DNA of 64,000 nt. Source: Haliotis asinina (Eukaryota > Mollusca > Gastropoda > Lepetellida > Haliotidae). Under the pieces are notes generated by a model that was not told where the DNA came from, made no database searches, and saw nothing but the letters and a program-made list of their open reading frames with translations. Numbering within the stretch: the stretch's first letter is position 1; each line of letters begins with the position of its first letter. Where the stretch lies: the NCBI RefSeq assembly GCF_037392515.1, contig NC_090280.1, positions 19,716,618 to 19,780,617 of the forward strand, given 5' to 3'. Below are positions 35,683-48,100 of this stretch, piece after piece. The position numbers were made by a program, and so were the translations under genes.

Positions 35683-35985
35683 TTGGTCATCGCCGCACCT
35701 GCAATATTTCAGCTATAATCTGGCTGTTGGTAAATAAAATTAATCGAGTCTGGATCAGACAATCCAGTGAAAGTCTCATCTCATACAGGTTCAACATATA
35801 CAACACATGTACTCGTGTATGGAATACATTTGATGTTCCGTCCCTTTTGAGATTACGAGAGACTATTTCAACAATAAAACTGCAGTCAATAGTAAAAGCA
35901 TGTAAACTAAGATGTTATATAAAGGTTGGGAGTCTCACCTCCCCATCCTGCTAGTCGTCTCAAGTCAGGGTTTGCTGAAAACCGT
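35683..35985 (-). repeat. SINE family A in two pieces
   Basis: 35683-35775 holds the 3' domain and 35930-35985 a remnant of the head (CCCATCCTGCTAGTCGTCTC). The 155 bases between are unassigned. Confidence 0.5.
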
Positions 35986-35989
35986 GTCA

Positions 35990-36540
35990 AAGTCTAACTT
36001 GGATCTGGAAAACATACAAGACTGAATACAAACGCATTATAGGACAAGGCTGAATCCCACGAGCTACATCAATCTGACCTACGCTTTGACTCAGCCCCTA
36101 AAAGTAGTATGTGTAACTTATTGAGAAAACGTGAGCCCAAATATAAGATATGTTACATTTGACCTCATTCTAAAATGGCATTTTGTAATCAACCCGGACT
36201 TACCAAATGAATCTTGGTTTGAGCTGGATTGTCTTATAATGTATTTTCCAAATGATAAAGGGCTCCAATTGGAAATTCCCAGTGTGACCGGTATTGTTTG
36301 TTGTGTAAGGTGCGGGTACAAGGTCCGAGAGCGTGATATAAACAAGGAAGTGTGTTCATAAATGGATTACATATTTACGGTTCGTGTATACGATGTGCTT
36401 GTGACACAGTTTGGTGGAATCACAATGACTTGTGTTGTAAGTGGTTGTGCTTCACTGGGCCTGAATCACTTCCTTTTAGTAAGTGCGGATCCCCAGGGCA
36501 GACTCTTGTCAACAACGTGTACGGTCGACATGGCGGGGTT
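35990..36540. other. no supported gene
   Basis: A frame MTCVVSGCASLG near 36425 faintly recalls the start of a THAP domain, but the rest of that domain is absent. Confidence 0.5.
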
Positions 36541-36544
36541 GGTC

Positions 36545-36706
36545 GCCTTCAGCCTGTCTCACAGTCCCTGAACCACATTATTTTGCCTGCTATCAAGCCT
36601 TCTCTGCAGTGCTAAAACCTTAAAATGAAGCAAGTCTAGATTTCCTCATGTCCAGGTCTGAATGTCTGGTCTACCTAGGTCTTCTTTTCAATTAAAATGG
36701 GTTTGT
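36545..36706 (-). repeat. interspersed repeat C
   Basis: GCCTGTCTCACAGTCCCTGA, AAGCAAGTCTAGATTTCCTC, CTTTTCAATTAAAATGGG. Confidence 0.75.
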
Positions 36707-36752
36707 TTGTTTGTTACTATCAAAATTATACATATTCAGAGACTTAGCCTTA

Positions 36753-36898
36753 GTCTAGGTAGTGTTGTTATTAAAGCGTTCGCTCGCCACATTGAATACC
36801 AGAGTTCGATTCTCCATAGGGATACAAAATATGTGGAAGCCACTCCACCGGTGTGATATTGCTGGAAGTGTCTTTAAAACATACTCACTCACTCACCC
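36753..36898 (+). repeat. SINE family B
   Basis: GTAGTGTTGTTATTAAAGCG, AGAGTTCGATTCTCCATAGG, tail ACTCACTCACTCAC. Confidence 0.75.
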
Positions 36899-36899
36899 G

Positions 36900-37540
36900 A
36901 AGATCATCTACATAACTTGTATGGTATTGGTAAACAAGCTGAAATATGTTTGACAATATGTGTATGTCAATTAGGTAACACATTAAAAGGAAGTGCATGT
37001 GATTTACAATAATTAGTCCAGAATGACAGAATAACATCTATTTTCATGTCTTACATTTTTCTGGGAATTAGTACCGTGGGAACGAAGTTTGTAACACAAC
37101 TACTATTTTTTAAAGCACTCACGGAAACAGAAATAGACAGGTGCAGTTTTCAAGATTGTGCTCTTTTTGAAAGGTTACAGGTCTATTTTTATGAGTTCAT
37201 TCATATCTTTGCTTGTCAGCTGCAGGAAATTCTTACCACCCATTGTTGATTGTGAGTGAAGTTGTAACATGTTTCTAAATGTGTTGATAATATTCAAATT
37301 TGCGATATTTTTACCGGTAAAATGATACTTTCGATGATGAATAGAAGACCAAATTATAGGGTCTGGTTGGAAAAAAGCTTAGTTATTTTAATATATGTTT
37401 AAACTACCTATTTTCGTGATTAGAAGTAATGAACAAATAAACGCCAAAATTCATTTTATATCTTTTTCCCTGAGTATTTTAGGAAAACGCAGGACAAGTT
37501 GTTTTCTAATCACTTTCTCTGAGACGCAGAGAATTTACCC
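36900..37540. other. no recognisable feature
   Basis: AT-rich; short plus frames without motif. Confidence 0.55.
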
Positions 37541-37544
37541 TTTA

Positions 37545-37620
37545 ATTCTAGTGGTTAAAGCCCGTCACGCCGTGTTTGATTCCCCACATTGCTACAATGT
37601 GTGAAGTCCTGGTGTTCAGG
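37545..37620 (+). repeat. SINE family B, left half, split by the MULE
   Basis: TTCTAGTGGTTAAAGCCCGT, GTTTGATTCCCCACATTGC, ending at GTGTTCAGG, the left copy of the MULE target duplication. Confidence 0.75.
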
Positions 37621-37743
37621 AGGAACATGAAGTTAGAAACGGATTCGGGATTCGGGATTCGATTTTTTTTCAGATTCGGCATTCGAATCCCAAATCTTAA
37701 CTTTTTGTTCATATTCGGGACTTAAATCCTGAATTTGAATTTC

Positions 37744-38260
37744 TGTATGTATGTATGTATGTATGTATGTATGTATGTATGTATGTATGTATGTATGTAT
37801 GTGTGTGTGTGTGTGTGTGTGTGTATGTATCTATGTATCTCTGTATGTATGTATCTATGTATCTCTGTATGTATATATGTATGTATCTCTGTATGTATCT
37901 GTGTATATATGCATGTATCTATGTATGTATCTATGTATCTATGCATCTATGTATGTATCTATGTATCTATATATCTATGTATGCATCTATGTATCTATGT
38001 ATGTATCATGTATGTATATATGCATCTATGCGTGTATCTATGTATCTGTGTATGTATCTATGTATGTATTTATCTATGTATCTATCTATGTATCATGTAT
38101 CATGTATGTATCTATGCATATATCTATGTATGTATCTATGTAGGTATCTATGTATCTATTTATCTATGTATCTATGTATCTGTGCATCTATGTATGTATC
38201 TATGAATGTATCTATGCATCTATGCATGTATCTATGCATGTATCTCTGTATCTTTGAATA
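37744..38260. repeat. (GTAT)n/(GTATCTAT)n array in the left MULE TIR
   Basis: About 515 bases of GTAT units passing into GTATCTATGTAT variants with a short (GT)n run at 37800-37823. Mirror of the array at 41400-41846. Open reading frames here are repeat artefacts. Confidence 0.95.
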
Positions 38261-39780
38261 TTTTATTTTCAGATTCATGATTAAAATCTTAAAAACATGA
38301 ACACTCAAACCTACATTTTTCCACATGTCAGACTCAACTTTGATTTTTCTTCATATTCGGGTTTCGGGATTTGAATCCCGAATCTGAATATTTTGTTCAG
38401 ATCCGGAGTTATGACCATCAGTGTCAGCATACATTATCTCACCCCTTCTAAGGTACTAGGGGCCGCTAGTAAACCTGGGTATCGTAAAAGCATGAACACC
38501 CAAACCTACATTTTTCCATATTTTAGCCTCAACTTTGATTTTTCTGCATATTCGGGTTTCGGCATTTGAATCCCGAATCTGATTTTTTTTTCAGATTCGG
38601 AGTTATGAACAAACGTGTGAATGTACATTATCTCACCCCTTCTGAGGTACTAGGGGCCGCTGGGTATCGTAAAATCATGAACACCCAAACCTACATTTTT
38701 TCATGTTTCAGCCAGATTCGGGATTCGAATAATTTTGTACGCTATCGAAAGAGTGATTAGACACTACGAAAATGGATATTATGGCACCATTCATACCGAG
38801 GAACAATGCATCAGTTGTCTCAACCCACGTTATAGATGTTTTGTGGGTATCATGAACAAATAATATTTTTTATATGTCCTCTTTCATGTTTCTAAGACAG
38901 TGTAAGTACATCTGCATTTACATTCTTCTCTTGTCAAATATTCTAAAAGTATTTAAGAAATAATATGTTATTGTGTAACAAGTCAATGAATTGATAACAA
39001 CAAGAAATATTACAGATTTTAACTAGACGTTCACAATATTTACGCGCGTTAAAGATGGCTGACCTTCCCCAAATCGGTTATAATTGCTTTCATTAATGTA
39101 TTTGCGCATTTCAGCGATACGTCGTTGTTCGTAACTTGGCATTCCCATAATTAGAATAAACCATTTCTCACAAATGAAATTTCGTCATTTTAAAACAGAA
39201 AAGACACGGTTAAAGGGAGACATTTTCAAATCATAGTAATATCAAAATCGTGAAATCATGATTGTAGTCACTAACAACAAAAACTGCAAACCATTCGCCC
39301 ATATACACACATAACGTTAGTAAGCTGGGACGACTTGTGTCCTCACAAACACAAGAACATATATGATTTCTTAATGTTGCATGTGAAAACTGTGATGAAA
39401 TGAAACTAGAAACGTGTCGCCTTCGTGTGTTCATAAAATTATTACATGTTGGATATATTGATGTTAAAATAGTGCTGGATACTGTCTAAAATATTTAGAT
39501 AAGGTACAAGTAAGTAATTAGGTGGTATGGGATTTTCACGGTTGATTGATTAACTGATTAACAGATTTTAGGCAGTATGGGAATGGAAGAGTCCAACTTG
39601 AGACATGAGAGGGGTGTATCACATGTCAAATAATAAATAACACAAGGCAAATTAAATATATATGGACAATTTTAATGATAAATTATCTGTAATAATCTGT
39701 CAACAGTTTAATAGTTCAGATACATTTCCATATTTCAAGCAACACAAGAAGATATCAGTCTTTCACATTCAGAAACAAGA

Positions 39781-40598
39781 TCACTTCAGGTCACCTAGAA
39801 GGTCAGCCACATTGTCCACAAATTCCATCACACCCAACTCTTGGCTGATCAGCTTGTCCTTCGCCCTTCGGATCTTATTGTCTACAGCCACATACTTCTT
39901 CTTCCTTCTGGGTTCACGCTGATGACCTTGTTGTTGTGCAAGTCGAACCTCAGTCTTGGATTGCTCGCGCTTGCTCATGGCTACAAAGTGAAAGATGTTG
40001 GGGTGGCAAGATGTCAGAGAGGTCACAGAGGTACTGGAGATTCCCTTCCGTCGCGAAGATAAGGATCTTGTCTGTATCTCCATGGTCCGCAATTGTCTGC
40101 ATCTGTACGGGTCCATTCGTCTTGCAGCTGGATGGCAGATCTCGTCTTTGGAAGCCCAGGCATCTTCTGCAGACGCTGGCGGTACATCGCTGACCTCACT
40201 GCATCGAAGGTAGGGAAGTATTGGAGGTGCTCGTCTGGTACTGCATTCTTCCTCAGGGTAGATAGGTCGTCGTCGTAGATCTGAGGGATAGGTGTTGTTT
40301 CGCTTGATACACGCTCCATAAATCTGCACTTGAAGACTTCAACGTCGTAAATGTAGGGGCTCGGAGTGTGGCTGTGGTCTGGTCCGATCTTCATTAGTCG
40401 ATCATCTACGGTCTGTATGGTTCCCTTGCATCCTGACTCGCAGCAACGCCAGTATGTTGTGTCAGCCTTGGTCCTGTTGATCTTGAAACTGTATCCGCCG
40501 TGGTATGCATGTCGTCCGCCGCGTTGATGAGGTAGGTATGATACAGCTACTGCCGCGTTTGCCATCTTGAGCAATGACTGACAGTGTGTCGGAACCAT
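39781..40598 (-). pseudogene. FLYWCH-domain MULE transposase remnant, internally deleted
   Basis: A 191-residue frame (40598-40023) starts with a FLYWCH zinc finger: GGYSFKINRTKADTTYWRC, CESGCKGTIQ and a HSH ending, then PQIYDDDLSTLRKNAVP and YRQRLQKMPGLPKTR, the usual stretch before the DDE domain. A second frame (40329-39781) overlaps it and ends in a basic tail (REPRRKKKYVAVDNKIRRAK) like the C-terminus of such transposases. The DDE catalytic core is missing, so the two pieces look joined by a large deletion with a frame change. Met at 40565 is the likelier start: TATATA at about 40605-40612 lies upstream. The element would depend on a relative for movement. Confidence 0.7.
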
Positions 40599-40847
40599 TT
40601 ATTTATATATAGAAATGTATCCTTCTCGATGCAAACTAAACTTCTCAAGTGTATTTCTTTCTATTTCGACTATTAACATATGTTGTATTGCAAAACTCAA
40701 TAGGAACAATAACAGTAGGAAGTTCTCTACTCAAGCGATATGCTTCAGTGACTCTGGAGATGGTCTGGGCACTGAGTTAATTAGACAGTATGAAATTTCT
40801 ATTGATAAAAATGAATTGGCATTAGTGGACAAGCTTTACAATTTATA

Positions 40848-41056
40848 TCAACACCGCTTCCATGCAACATACAAAACTTGAATGATTCGAATGGTAGAGG
40901 AGTGCATCATAAGCAGGTGGAATGAAATATCCTTGGTCACGGTTGATGGTAGGCTTGTGGCGTTTGATGTGAATGGCTTCGGTGAACTTGCGTTTGGTGA
41001 AATCCGTTTGGTTGTTGGATAGGATTGTGATGTCACCAAACGCAAGCTCACCGAAG
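40848..41056 (-). mobile_element. Penelope-like GIY-YIG tail fragment inside the MULE
   Basis: The minus frame reads TKRKFTEAIHIKRHKPTINR then DQGYFIPPAYDAL, which resembles the C-terminal end of GIY-YIG endonuclease domains of Penelope-like retroelements. A 24-bp inverted repeat (40977-41000 and 41033-41056, one difference) lies at its upstream edge, next to the inner end of the right TIR. Fragment only. Confidence 0.55.
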
Positions 41057-41399
41057 CTCACCGGATTCGAATCCCGTATCTGAAAAAAAAAATTCAGATT
41101 CGGGATTCAAATGCCGAAACCCGAATACGAAGAAAAATCAAAGCTGAGGCTGAAATATGGGAAAATGTAGGTTTGGGTGTTCATGGTTTTACGAAAGCCA
41201 GGTTTACTAGCGACCCCTAGTGCCTTAGAAGGGGTGAGATAATATATATTGACACTGTTGTTCATAACTCCGAATCTGAACAAAATATTCAGATTCGGGA
41301 TTTGAATCCCGAATCCGAAAAAAAATATTCAGATTCGGGATTCAAATGCCGAAACTCGAATATCAAGAAAAATCAAAGTTGAGCCTGAAATATGGAAAA

Positions 41400-41719
41400 A
41401 TGTACATGGATACATGCATAGATACATAGATAAATAGATACATACATAGACACATAGATACATACAAAGATATATACATAGATAGATACATACATAGACT
41501 TATATATTACATACACGATACATATATAGATACATAGGTGCATACATAGATACGTAGATACATAGATGCATACATAGATACATAGATACAGGTAGAGGTA
41601 CACATAGAGGTAGATACATTGATGAGTACATGCATACATACATACATACATACATACATACATACATACATACATACATACATACATACATGCATACATA
41701 CATAGATGTATACATACAT

Positions 41720-41756
<37 letters not shown>

Positions 41757-41846
41757 TACATACATACATACATACATACATACATACATACATACATACA
41801 TACATACATACATACATACATACATACATACATACATACATACATA
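41400..41846. repeat. (ATAC)n/(ATACATAG)n array in the right MULE TIR
   Basis: Reverse-complement counterpart of the left array, again with a (CA)n run (41737-41754) inside the perfect part and the interrupted units on the inner side. Confidence 0.95.
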
Positions 41847-41969
41847 AATTCACGATTTAAGTCGTGAATGTGAACAAAAAGTTAAGATTCGGGATTCGAA
41901 TCCTAAGAAATGTTCGAATCCCGTATCCCGAATCCAGCATCCCGAATCCGTTTCTAACTTCACGTTCCA

Positions 41970-42036
41970 GTGTCCAGGCCGTGATATTGCTCAGATGTTG
42001 CTAAAGTACGGTATAAAATAAAACTGATTCACTCCT
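41970..42036 (+). repeat. SINE family B, right half, split by the MULE
   Basis: GTGTCCAGGCCGTGATATTG continues the SINE stopped at 37620 and ends AAACTGATTCACTCC. Confidence 0.75.
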
Positions 42037-42113
42037 TACTAGGAATCCCACTTGAGACGATGTGACCAAGGTCATGCTGAATTGTACTAAGATCAGCGGT
42101 TTGTGGTTTCCAG
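42011..42113 (+). promoter_or_regulatory. possible SINE-derived TATA box upstream of the PGRP start
   Basis: TATAAAA at 42012-42018 lies in the degenerate tail of a family B SINE (usual form GGCGTAAAACTAAAC), 96-102 bases before the PGRP ATG. A kappaB-like GGGATTCCT reads on the minus strand at 42041-42049. Both are motif matches only; the ATG is also consistent with splicing from farther upstream. Confidence 0.3.
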
Positions 42114-45100
42114 ATGTCATTGGTTGTTGTCTCTCTTCTCGTGGCGCTAAGTAGCTCGGGATACGCGGCTCCAACTACTCAGTGCGCATGTGCATCGATC
42201 GACACCGTGATTGAGCGGACATACGGGTCCAAGGACAGCAGTTTGGGAACACTGAGGTCCCCTAGTTGTCTCCCTTATCTAGGAAACCAGAAGGCCATCG
42301 ATGACGGTCGAATATACGCCCATGTGCTTTACCAGGGACAGGTAAGACAATAGAGGTTTCCAAAAGTTGATGATATTATTGATGCGCTTGTCCACAACTG
42401 CGAATGTGGCGATGGGCCTGCCAGGTGGTTAAAACGTTCGCTTGTCACACCGAAGACCCGGGCTCGTTTCCCCAAATGGGTAAAATGTGTGAAGCCCGTC
42501 GTGATATCGCTGAAATATTACTAAACGCGACATGAAACTAAACTCACTCACCACCTCACAATTGTGATTGTTTCGACGATGAACACAGAAAACAAATAAT
42601 ATTTTTCCTTCTGAATAATATTGTTAAATTTAATGCTTAAAATGACGTTGACCTTGACCTTTGTTGCAGACGGCCTGGTTGCTGACATCTGATATCTACA
42701 TTAAAAATTGTTATGGTAAGCGTGTTACTGAGACACTGTTATTGCCGCTACGTTACAAGTTCAGGTTACATTACATCGCGAACGGTATGGTTCATTAAGA
42801 TCCGAAGAGACACTGGAGTCGTCTTCTACATTATAGTGATACTCAGTACCATGGTAAGACGGTTCAATCGGGATTCGAGCCAGGTCAACACAACTTTGTA
42901 TTATGGAGACTTGATCTAGTGACCCCGTCGTGCTAAGCAACGTCTTTTAGAAAGTTTGCAAATTTAGCATATACTGTAAAATAATATGTTCCATATCGTG
43001 GAATTCGCGGTGGCTGAGTGGGTCCGATGGCTGACTGTGTGCTGGCGATTAAGTGCCTGTCTTTGAGAGCGTACAATAAACTACGAATTCGTACATGAAA
43101 TTTCTCGTAATGACCACGATGGAAAACTTCTGATTCTGTGAAGGGGTAGTCTACGCCATTCCTGGTGTAAAGCAGCTTCGAAATGAGCTGTGGATGAGGG
43201 TCTCTTTCTTGCACAGGACAACCGAATTAATGTGAAATTACTACATGCTGTTGAGGCTATGTATGATAACACTTCGGACAGGGTTCGAGTTAAGAACGAA
43301 TACACACATGCTTTTGAATCTGGAGTCCGCCAAGGTTGCACATTATCCCCGACGTTATTTTCAGTGTATATGAACGATCTTGCTAAATGCTACATTTAAA
43401 AGCTTAGGCTGTGGTATTGACATCAGTGGAGCAATGTTGGATCTTCTCCTTTATGCTGACGACATTGACTGACGTTCTGTAGTTCCTTTCGTATACAGAA
43501 AATGGAAATACTTAGGTTTTGACTCTAGACCGCCAAGCATCATTATGCACTGGTCCCGACAATTTAATAGATCTTGGATTTACTCTGCCTATGGGGTACT
43601 TTCTAAATTACAGCTTCCAGTTCATGACACATATAATATGACAGGGCTTGATGTTATATAATGTTGTGAGTGGATACGATCTCTTGACGAACAAGAATGG
43701 TTTAGAGAATTATGCAATGATCGTGGACGGTTGAATGGAAATAAACTACGAACTTACAGACTTTTCAAAAGTTCTCTGGTGGCTGAAGCATACGTTACTC
43801 AGTTAATTGCCAGATCCCATCGCAGTACTCTGGCTGAGCTGCGCTATAGTTCTCTCCCTTTAGAAGTTGAACGTGGCAGGTTCACTCGACCTAAGACACC
43901 CCTAGGACATCGGTTATGTAGGTCTGTGAGTATCACTCAGTTGGTAATGAGACTCATTTTCTGATCAGTTGCCCGTTTTATTCAGATTTACAATACAGTT
44001 TTCCCATGGAGTTGAACCAGCTAGACTGCTTTCTCGCTGCTGCCTGCCGTTCAGCAGTCAGTGTGTATGTTACAACACACAGCATTAGTTAAATCTCTTG
44101 CCGCTTTAGTCAACCGCATGTGCAGAAGGAGATTCTAAGAAAACCTCTTAGTATGGAGATGGGGTGGGTGTATGTGTGGTTGGGTGTGAGGAAGGTAGGA
44201 TTGGTGTGGGGTTCATACATGAATGTTCTTTTGTTTGCAAGAATCGGGATGTAAGTGCAAAATATATTTTTATTTACCTTAAATGTTTTACTGTGAAATA
44301 GATGTCTAACAGGCCAAATGGTCGGTCTAACAGGCCAAATGGTCGGATGCTATGTAATTCGTTTTTAACCGTGTCATGCACCGAATATTAGCATGTGACA
44401 CATTAATAAAACTCCACTTAACCCGCAACTCTGTATTCCGATACTTTACTGTGCGAGTATAGTCACACGCAATAGTATTTGCAATTTCGGCAATATTCCT
44501 GAAATATCATGGAGAAATGGATTTCACACGTTGTATCCAGGACGGGAGTCGAACCCTGGTTTTCAGCGTGACGAGGTAACGCTTTAACCGCTAGGCAACC
44601 CCACCCTCCACTCCGTTTACTTAGAACTTCCATTCGCCTCTACAGAATCATTCGACTGTGTCTGCGCCACGGCTGCGGTAGATGTCTTGACTGGATATGG
44701 AACCGGAAGTGCTATTATTACGACCTTGACAACTGGTCAGTGTGTGACCTTGCAAGGGAAAATCTACAACTCCACATGCGGGACGTGGGCACATGTCAGC
44801 GTTAACAACAAGGTCAGCGGCTATTTACAATTACTTTCTCAGACAAACAATTACGCTGGTAAAGGTCCGTCTGTGTGGGGGTAAATTTATACCATGTCAG
44901 TTATTCTGGTCAAGGTCACTTTTCTGGGAAATGATACCACAATATGACACTGTATAGTATGGCGCCAGTATTTAGACAGTAAACCTAATCAACCGTGCAT
45001 TTCAAATTTTGTTTCTGTATGTAAAATAATCACTAATGTGATTGCATAAAACACCACTAGCGACCAGATGAGAACTCAGAGTATCCACACCATAATGTTA

Positions 45101-48100
45101 AGGAAAGCACAGGTTTTTGCAACGAGACATCTCAACGCTAATAATTTGCCATCGTTTATACTCATTATGTCAGAGTATCGTCATGTCAAGAGAAGTACGT
45201 TTTAGTATTGTCGTCGTTTTCATCAATTCAGCAAATTGTCCTGCTGATATTGACATTGTGAAAATCATTCTCACATGTTTTTTGGTGCCTTCGTTGCATT
45301 CGATCCATAACTTTTGAGATATTGTGTGGAACATTATAAGCTGTTCGCTGGTCACCAGTGGGCCGATCCACAACTTTTGAGATATTGTGTGGAACATTAT
45401 AAGCTGTTCGCTGGTCACGAGTGGGCCGATCCATAACTTTTGAGATATTGTGTGGAACATGATAAGCTGTTCGCTGGTCACGAGTGGGCATGGGTTGATG
45501 TACCCTTGATGTTTGCTATACAAACAGGAGACCAACTGTTGTATTCTCTTATTTCAGAGCGGATGGATCAAGAAAGGAAACATCGTTTTCCATAAAAACT
45601 GTGGAGGTGAGTCTTACATTTCAGGAGATGAGCAAGTGAATTTAAAACACACGTTGAGTTTCTTGTTCATACAGCATGTGAGTGAGTGAGTTTAGTTTTA
45701 CGCCGAACTCAGCAATATTCAAGCTATATGGCGGCGGTCTGTAAATAATCGAGTTTGGACCAGACAATCCAGTGATCAGCAACATGAGCATCGGTCTGCG
45801 CAATTGGGAACCGATGACATGTGTCAACCAGGTTAGCGAACCTGATCACCCGATCCCGTTAGTCGCCTCTTATGACAAGCACTGTCGCCTTTACTGGCAA
45901 GCATGGGCTGCTGAACGCCTATTCTACCCAGGGACCTTCACGGGTCTCATACAGCATGTGCAATGAGTAACAACATTAAATTAACACAGGCAGAATATTA
46001 TTATTATGTAAACTCTCCTTTACTACTTTTCCCTGTTGAATACCATAATGGTATTCTGCAGGAATTGGAATATTTACATATTTCGAAGCCTGTGTGTGTT
46101 TTTCAGGACATGCCAATCCGTCTTCTTCCTCTGTCCAGCTGATAGGATGCCCTCAAATCATAACACGCGCAGAATGGGGGGCACGTGCACCCCGCGACGC
46201 GTACACGAAACTCTCCCTTACTCCGTACTATGCCTTCATCCACCACGGGGCGACTGCAGGCTGTCAGACACGTGGAGAGTGTGTCCGGATGATCCAGAGC
46301 TATCAGAACTTCCACATGGATGGACACGGTAAGGAGCTTTCCCCGCACAAAACCTGAACTGATTCTCTTGATTCACACAGGAAAACTGATAGTCTACAGG
46401 ACTTGTAAGCTACATCCGGTGCTAAAATGGTACCCGATATCCAGCATATTTCTGGTACCAGATTTCCGGTGACAAGCCTATAGTTCTGATTCCAAATACC
46501 GCCACTGCCAGACATTCTGGGACGAAAATGGACGTAGGATCGTTGCAGGTAGACAGCCACTCGCACTTGCACAGTTAGACCCGAGAGTAGTGTTCGAGAG
46601 GAGCCTCTTGCCTCAGGCATTCTTTCATAGTCTGGCGAACCGGTACCAGATTTCAGATGATGAGCGCATATTCAAGAATCAGATCTGGTTCCAAATAGAG
46701 CAGCCACCAAATATACTAGAACCAAGTTTGGCTGGCTGTTATAGTTGGCGATTTGGGGGATGGTTAGATAAAACAATTGTTATTCCTGCAAGGATTGTCG
46801 GTCCCGCACCGTAAGCTGACAATTATGAGATCATTCGAGAAGGTCTTAAACCTTTTTTTCTCATAGGAAGTACTGAGGTCTCGTGTCATAACCTACATAC
46901 GTGACAGGCTGCCATATCGAACAATGACGAGGTTAATGCGTACGGTTATGAATAAATAAGACACGCCTATTAGTGCCCAGTTACAAACTGACTATTTTTC
47001 CTTCAAATACGTCACATGGGTCTGGTTGCCCAAACACAGCATACGAGACATTTATCTGAAAGCATTTCTACTCATATAGATTGACAGGAGCAGAATCAAC
47101 CAAATTTTCACTATGGCAAACCAAACAAGCCAACAAGCAATGGTAGATACAAAACAGCGCACTACGTAAAGGCAGTAGAACATTAAAATGCCTAAAGCCC
47201 ATTTTAGGTTTACCCCGACATTACACTGCGTAAATACTTCTGAAACAATGCCTATAGAACCAAAATCGCTCAGTGAACTTGATTTTTTCAGGATTATACT
47301 TGTTACGTCACAGTTATATGATTATCTGAATATATTATGATAATCTTGATTTGTGACCTTGCAGGCTGGTCCGACATCGGGTACAGCTTTGTGATCGGCG
47401 AGGACGGCAACGTGTATGAGGGACGTGGCTGGGACGCCGTGGGGGCTCACACATACAGCTATAACAGTATCGGTCTAGGTCAGTGCATGGGTACTGTTGT
47501 ATCTGATGCCTCTTGCCTCTTGCCTCTGGGTAGAAGATGTCAAGTGGAAAGATGTTGAACATCAGTTAATGTGTGTGGGTGGTGGTGTTTCATGTCAGGT
47601 GGAAAGATGTTCAACATTAGTCAGTGTGTGTGGGTGGTGGTGTTTCATGTCAGGTGGAAAGATGTTCAACATTAGTCAATGTGTGTGGGTGGTGGTGTGT
47701 CATGTCAGGCGGAAAGATGTTCAACATAGTCAATGTGTGCGGGTGGTGGTGTTTAATGTCAGGTGGAAAGATGTTAAACACTAGTCAATGTGTGGGTGAT
47801 ATTCTTTCATGTCAGGAGGAACGATAATGAATATTAGTCAATGTGTGTAGGTGATGGTCTGTCATGTCAGGTGGAAAGATGTTGAACACCGTCGTTGTCA
47901 GCAAACTGGGGTTGCTGCTGATCGTCGCCATGCCGGACGGCCACAAGTCAGTGACAACTCATGCGCATGATCGGTTCATCCGAATCACACTTTTAAGGAG
48001 CGGAACTCAGACAGCAACAATAACAACAGCCTTAGTTCAAGGGTCAAGGGCAGAAGTGTACTGCGATACGATGAGGTGTCGTATTCGGGCTCTTGGAATC

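Larger units (their letters stand above)
37621..41969 (-). mobile_element. Mutator-like element (MULE) with long microsatellite-bearing TIRs
   Basis: Left end AGGAACATGAAGTTAGAAAC and the reverse complement of the right end TGGAACGTGAAGTTAGAAAC match. The inverted arms run about 37621-38730 and 41065-41969. Both carry, in the same order, a terminal GGATTCGGGAT block, TTAACTTTTTGTTCA, a (GTAT)n array passing into GTATCTAT-type repeats, and inner GATTCGGG modules with ACACCCAAACCTACATTTTT. Flanks GTGTTCAGG (37612-37620) and GTGTCCAGG (41970-41978) are a 9-bp target duplication with one difference, the size expected for Mutator elements. The interior holds a FLYWCH transposase remnant on the minus strand. 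The host site is the 3' part of a family B SINE, which the element splits. Confidence 0.85.

Noticed and set aside
36350-36615. THAP-domain exon
   Set aside because: CVVSGCASLG alone matches; the following F-P and C2CH residues are missing, and the frame runs into repeat C.
37735-38300. Long Tyr/Cys/Met-rich open frames of up to 181 codons
   Set aside because: They are translations of GTAT repeats in three frames; the same happens on the other strand at 41373-41860.
47497-47827. Cys/Trp-rich frames with CVWVVV repeats
   Set aside because: They translate the 57-bp minisatellite in PGRP intron 6.
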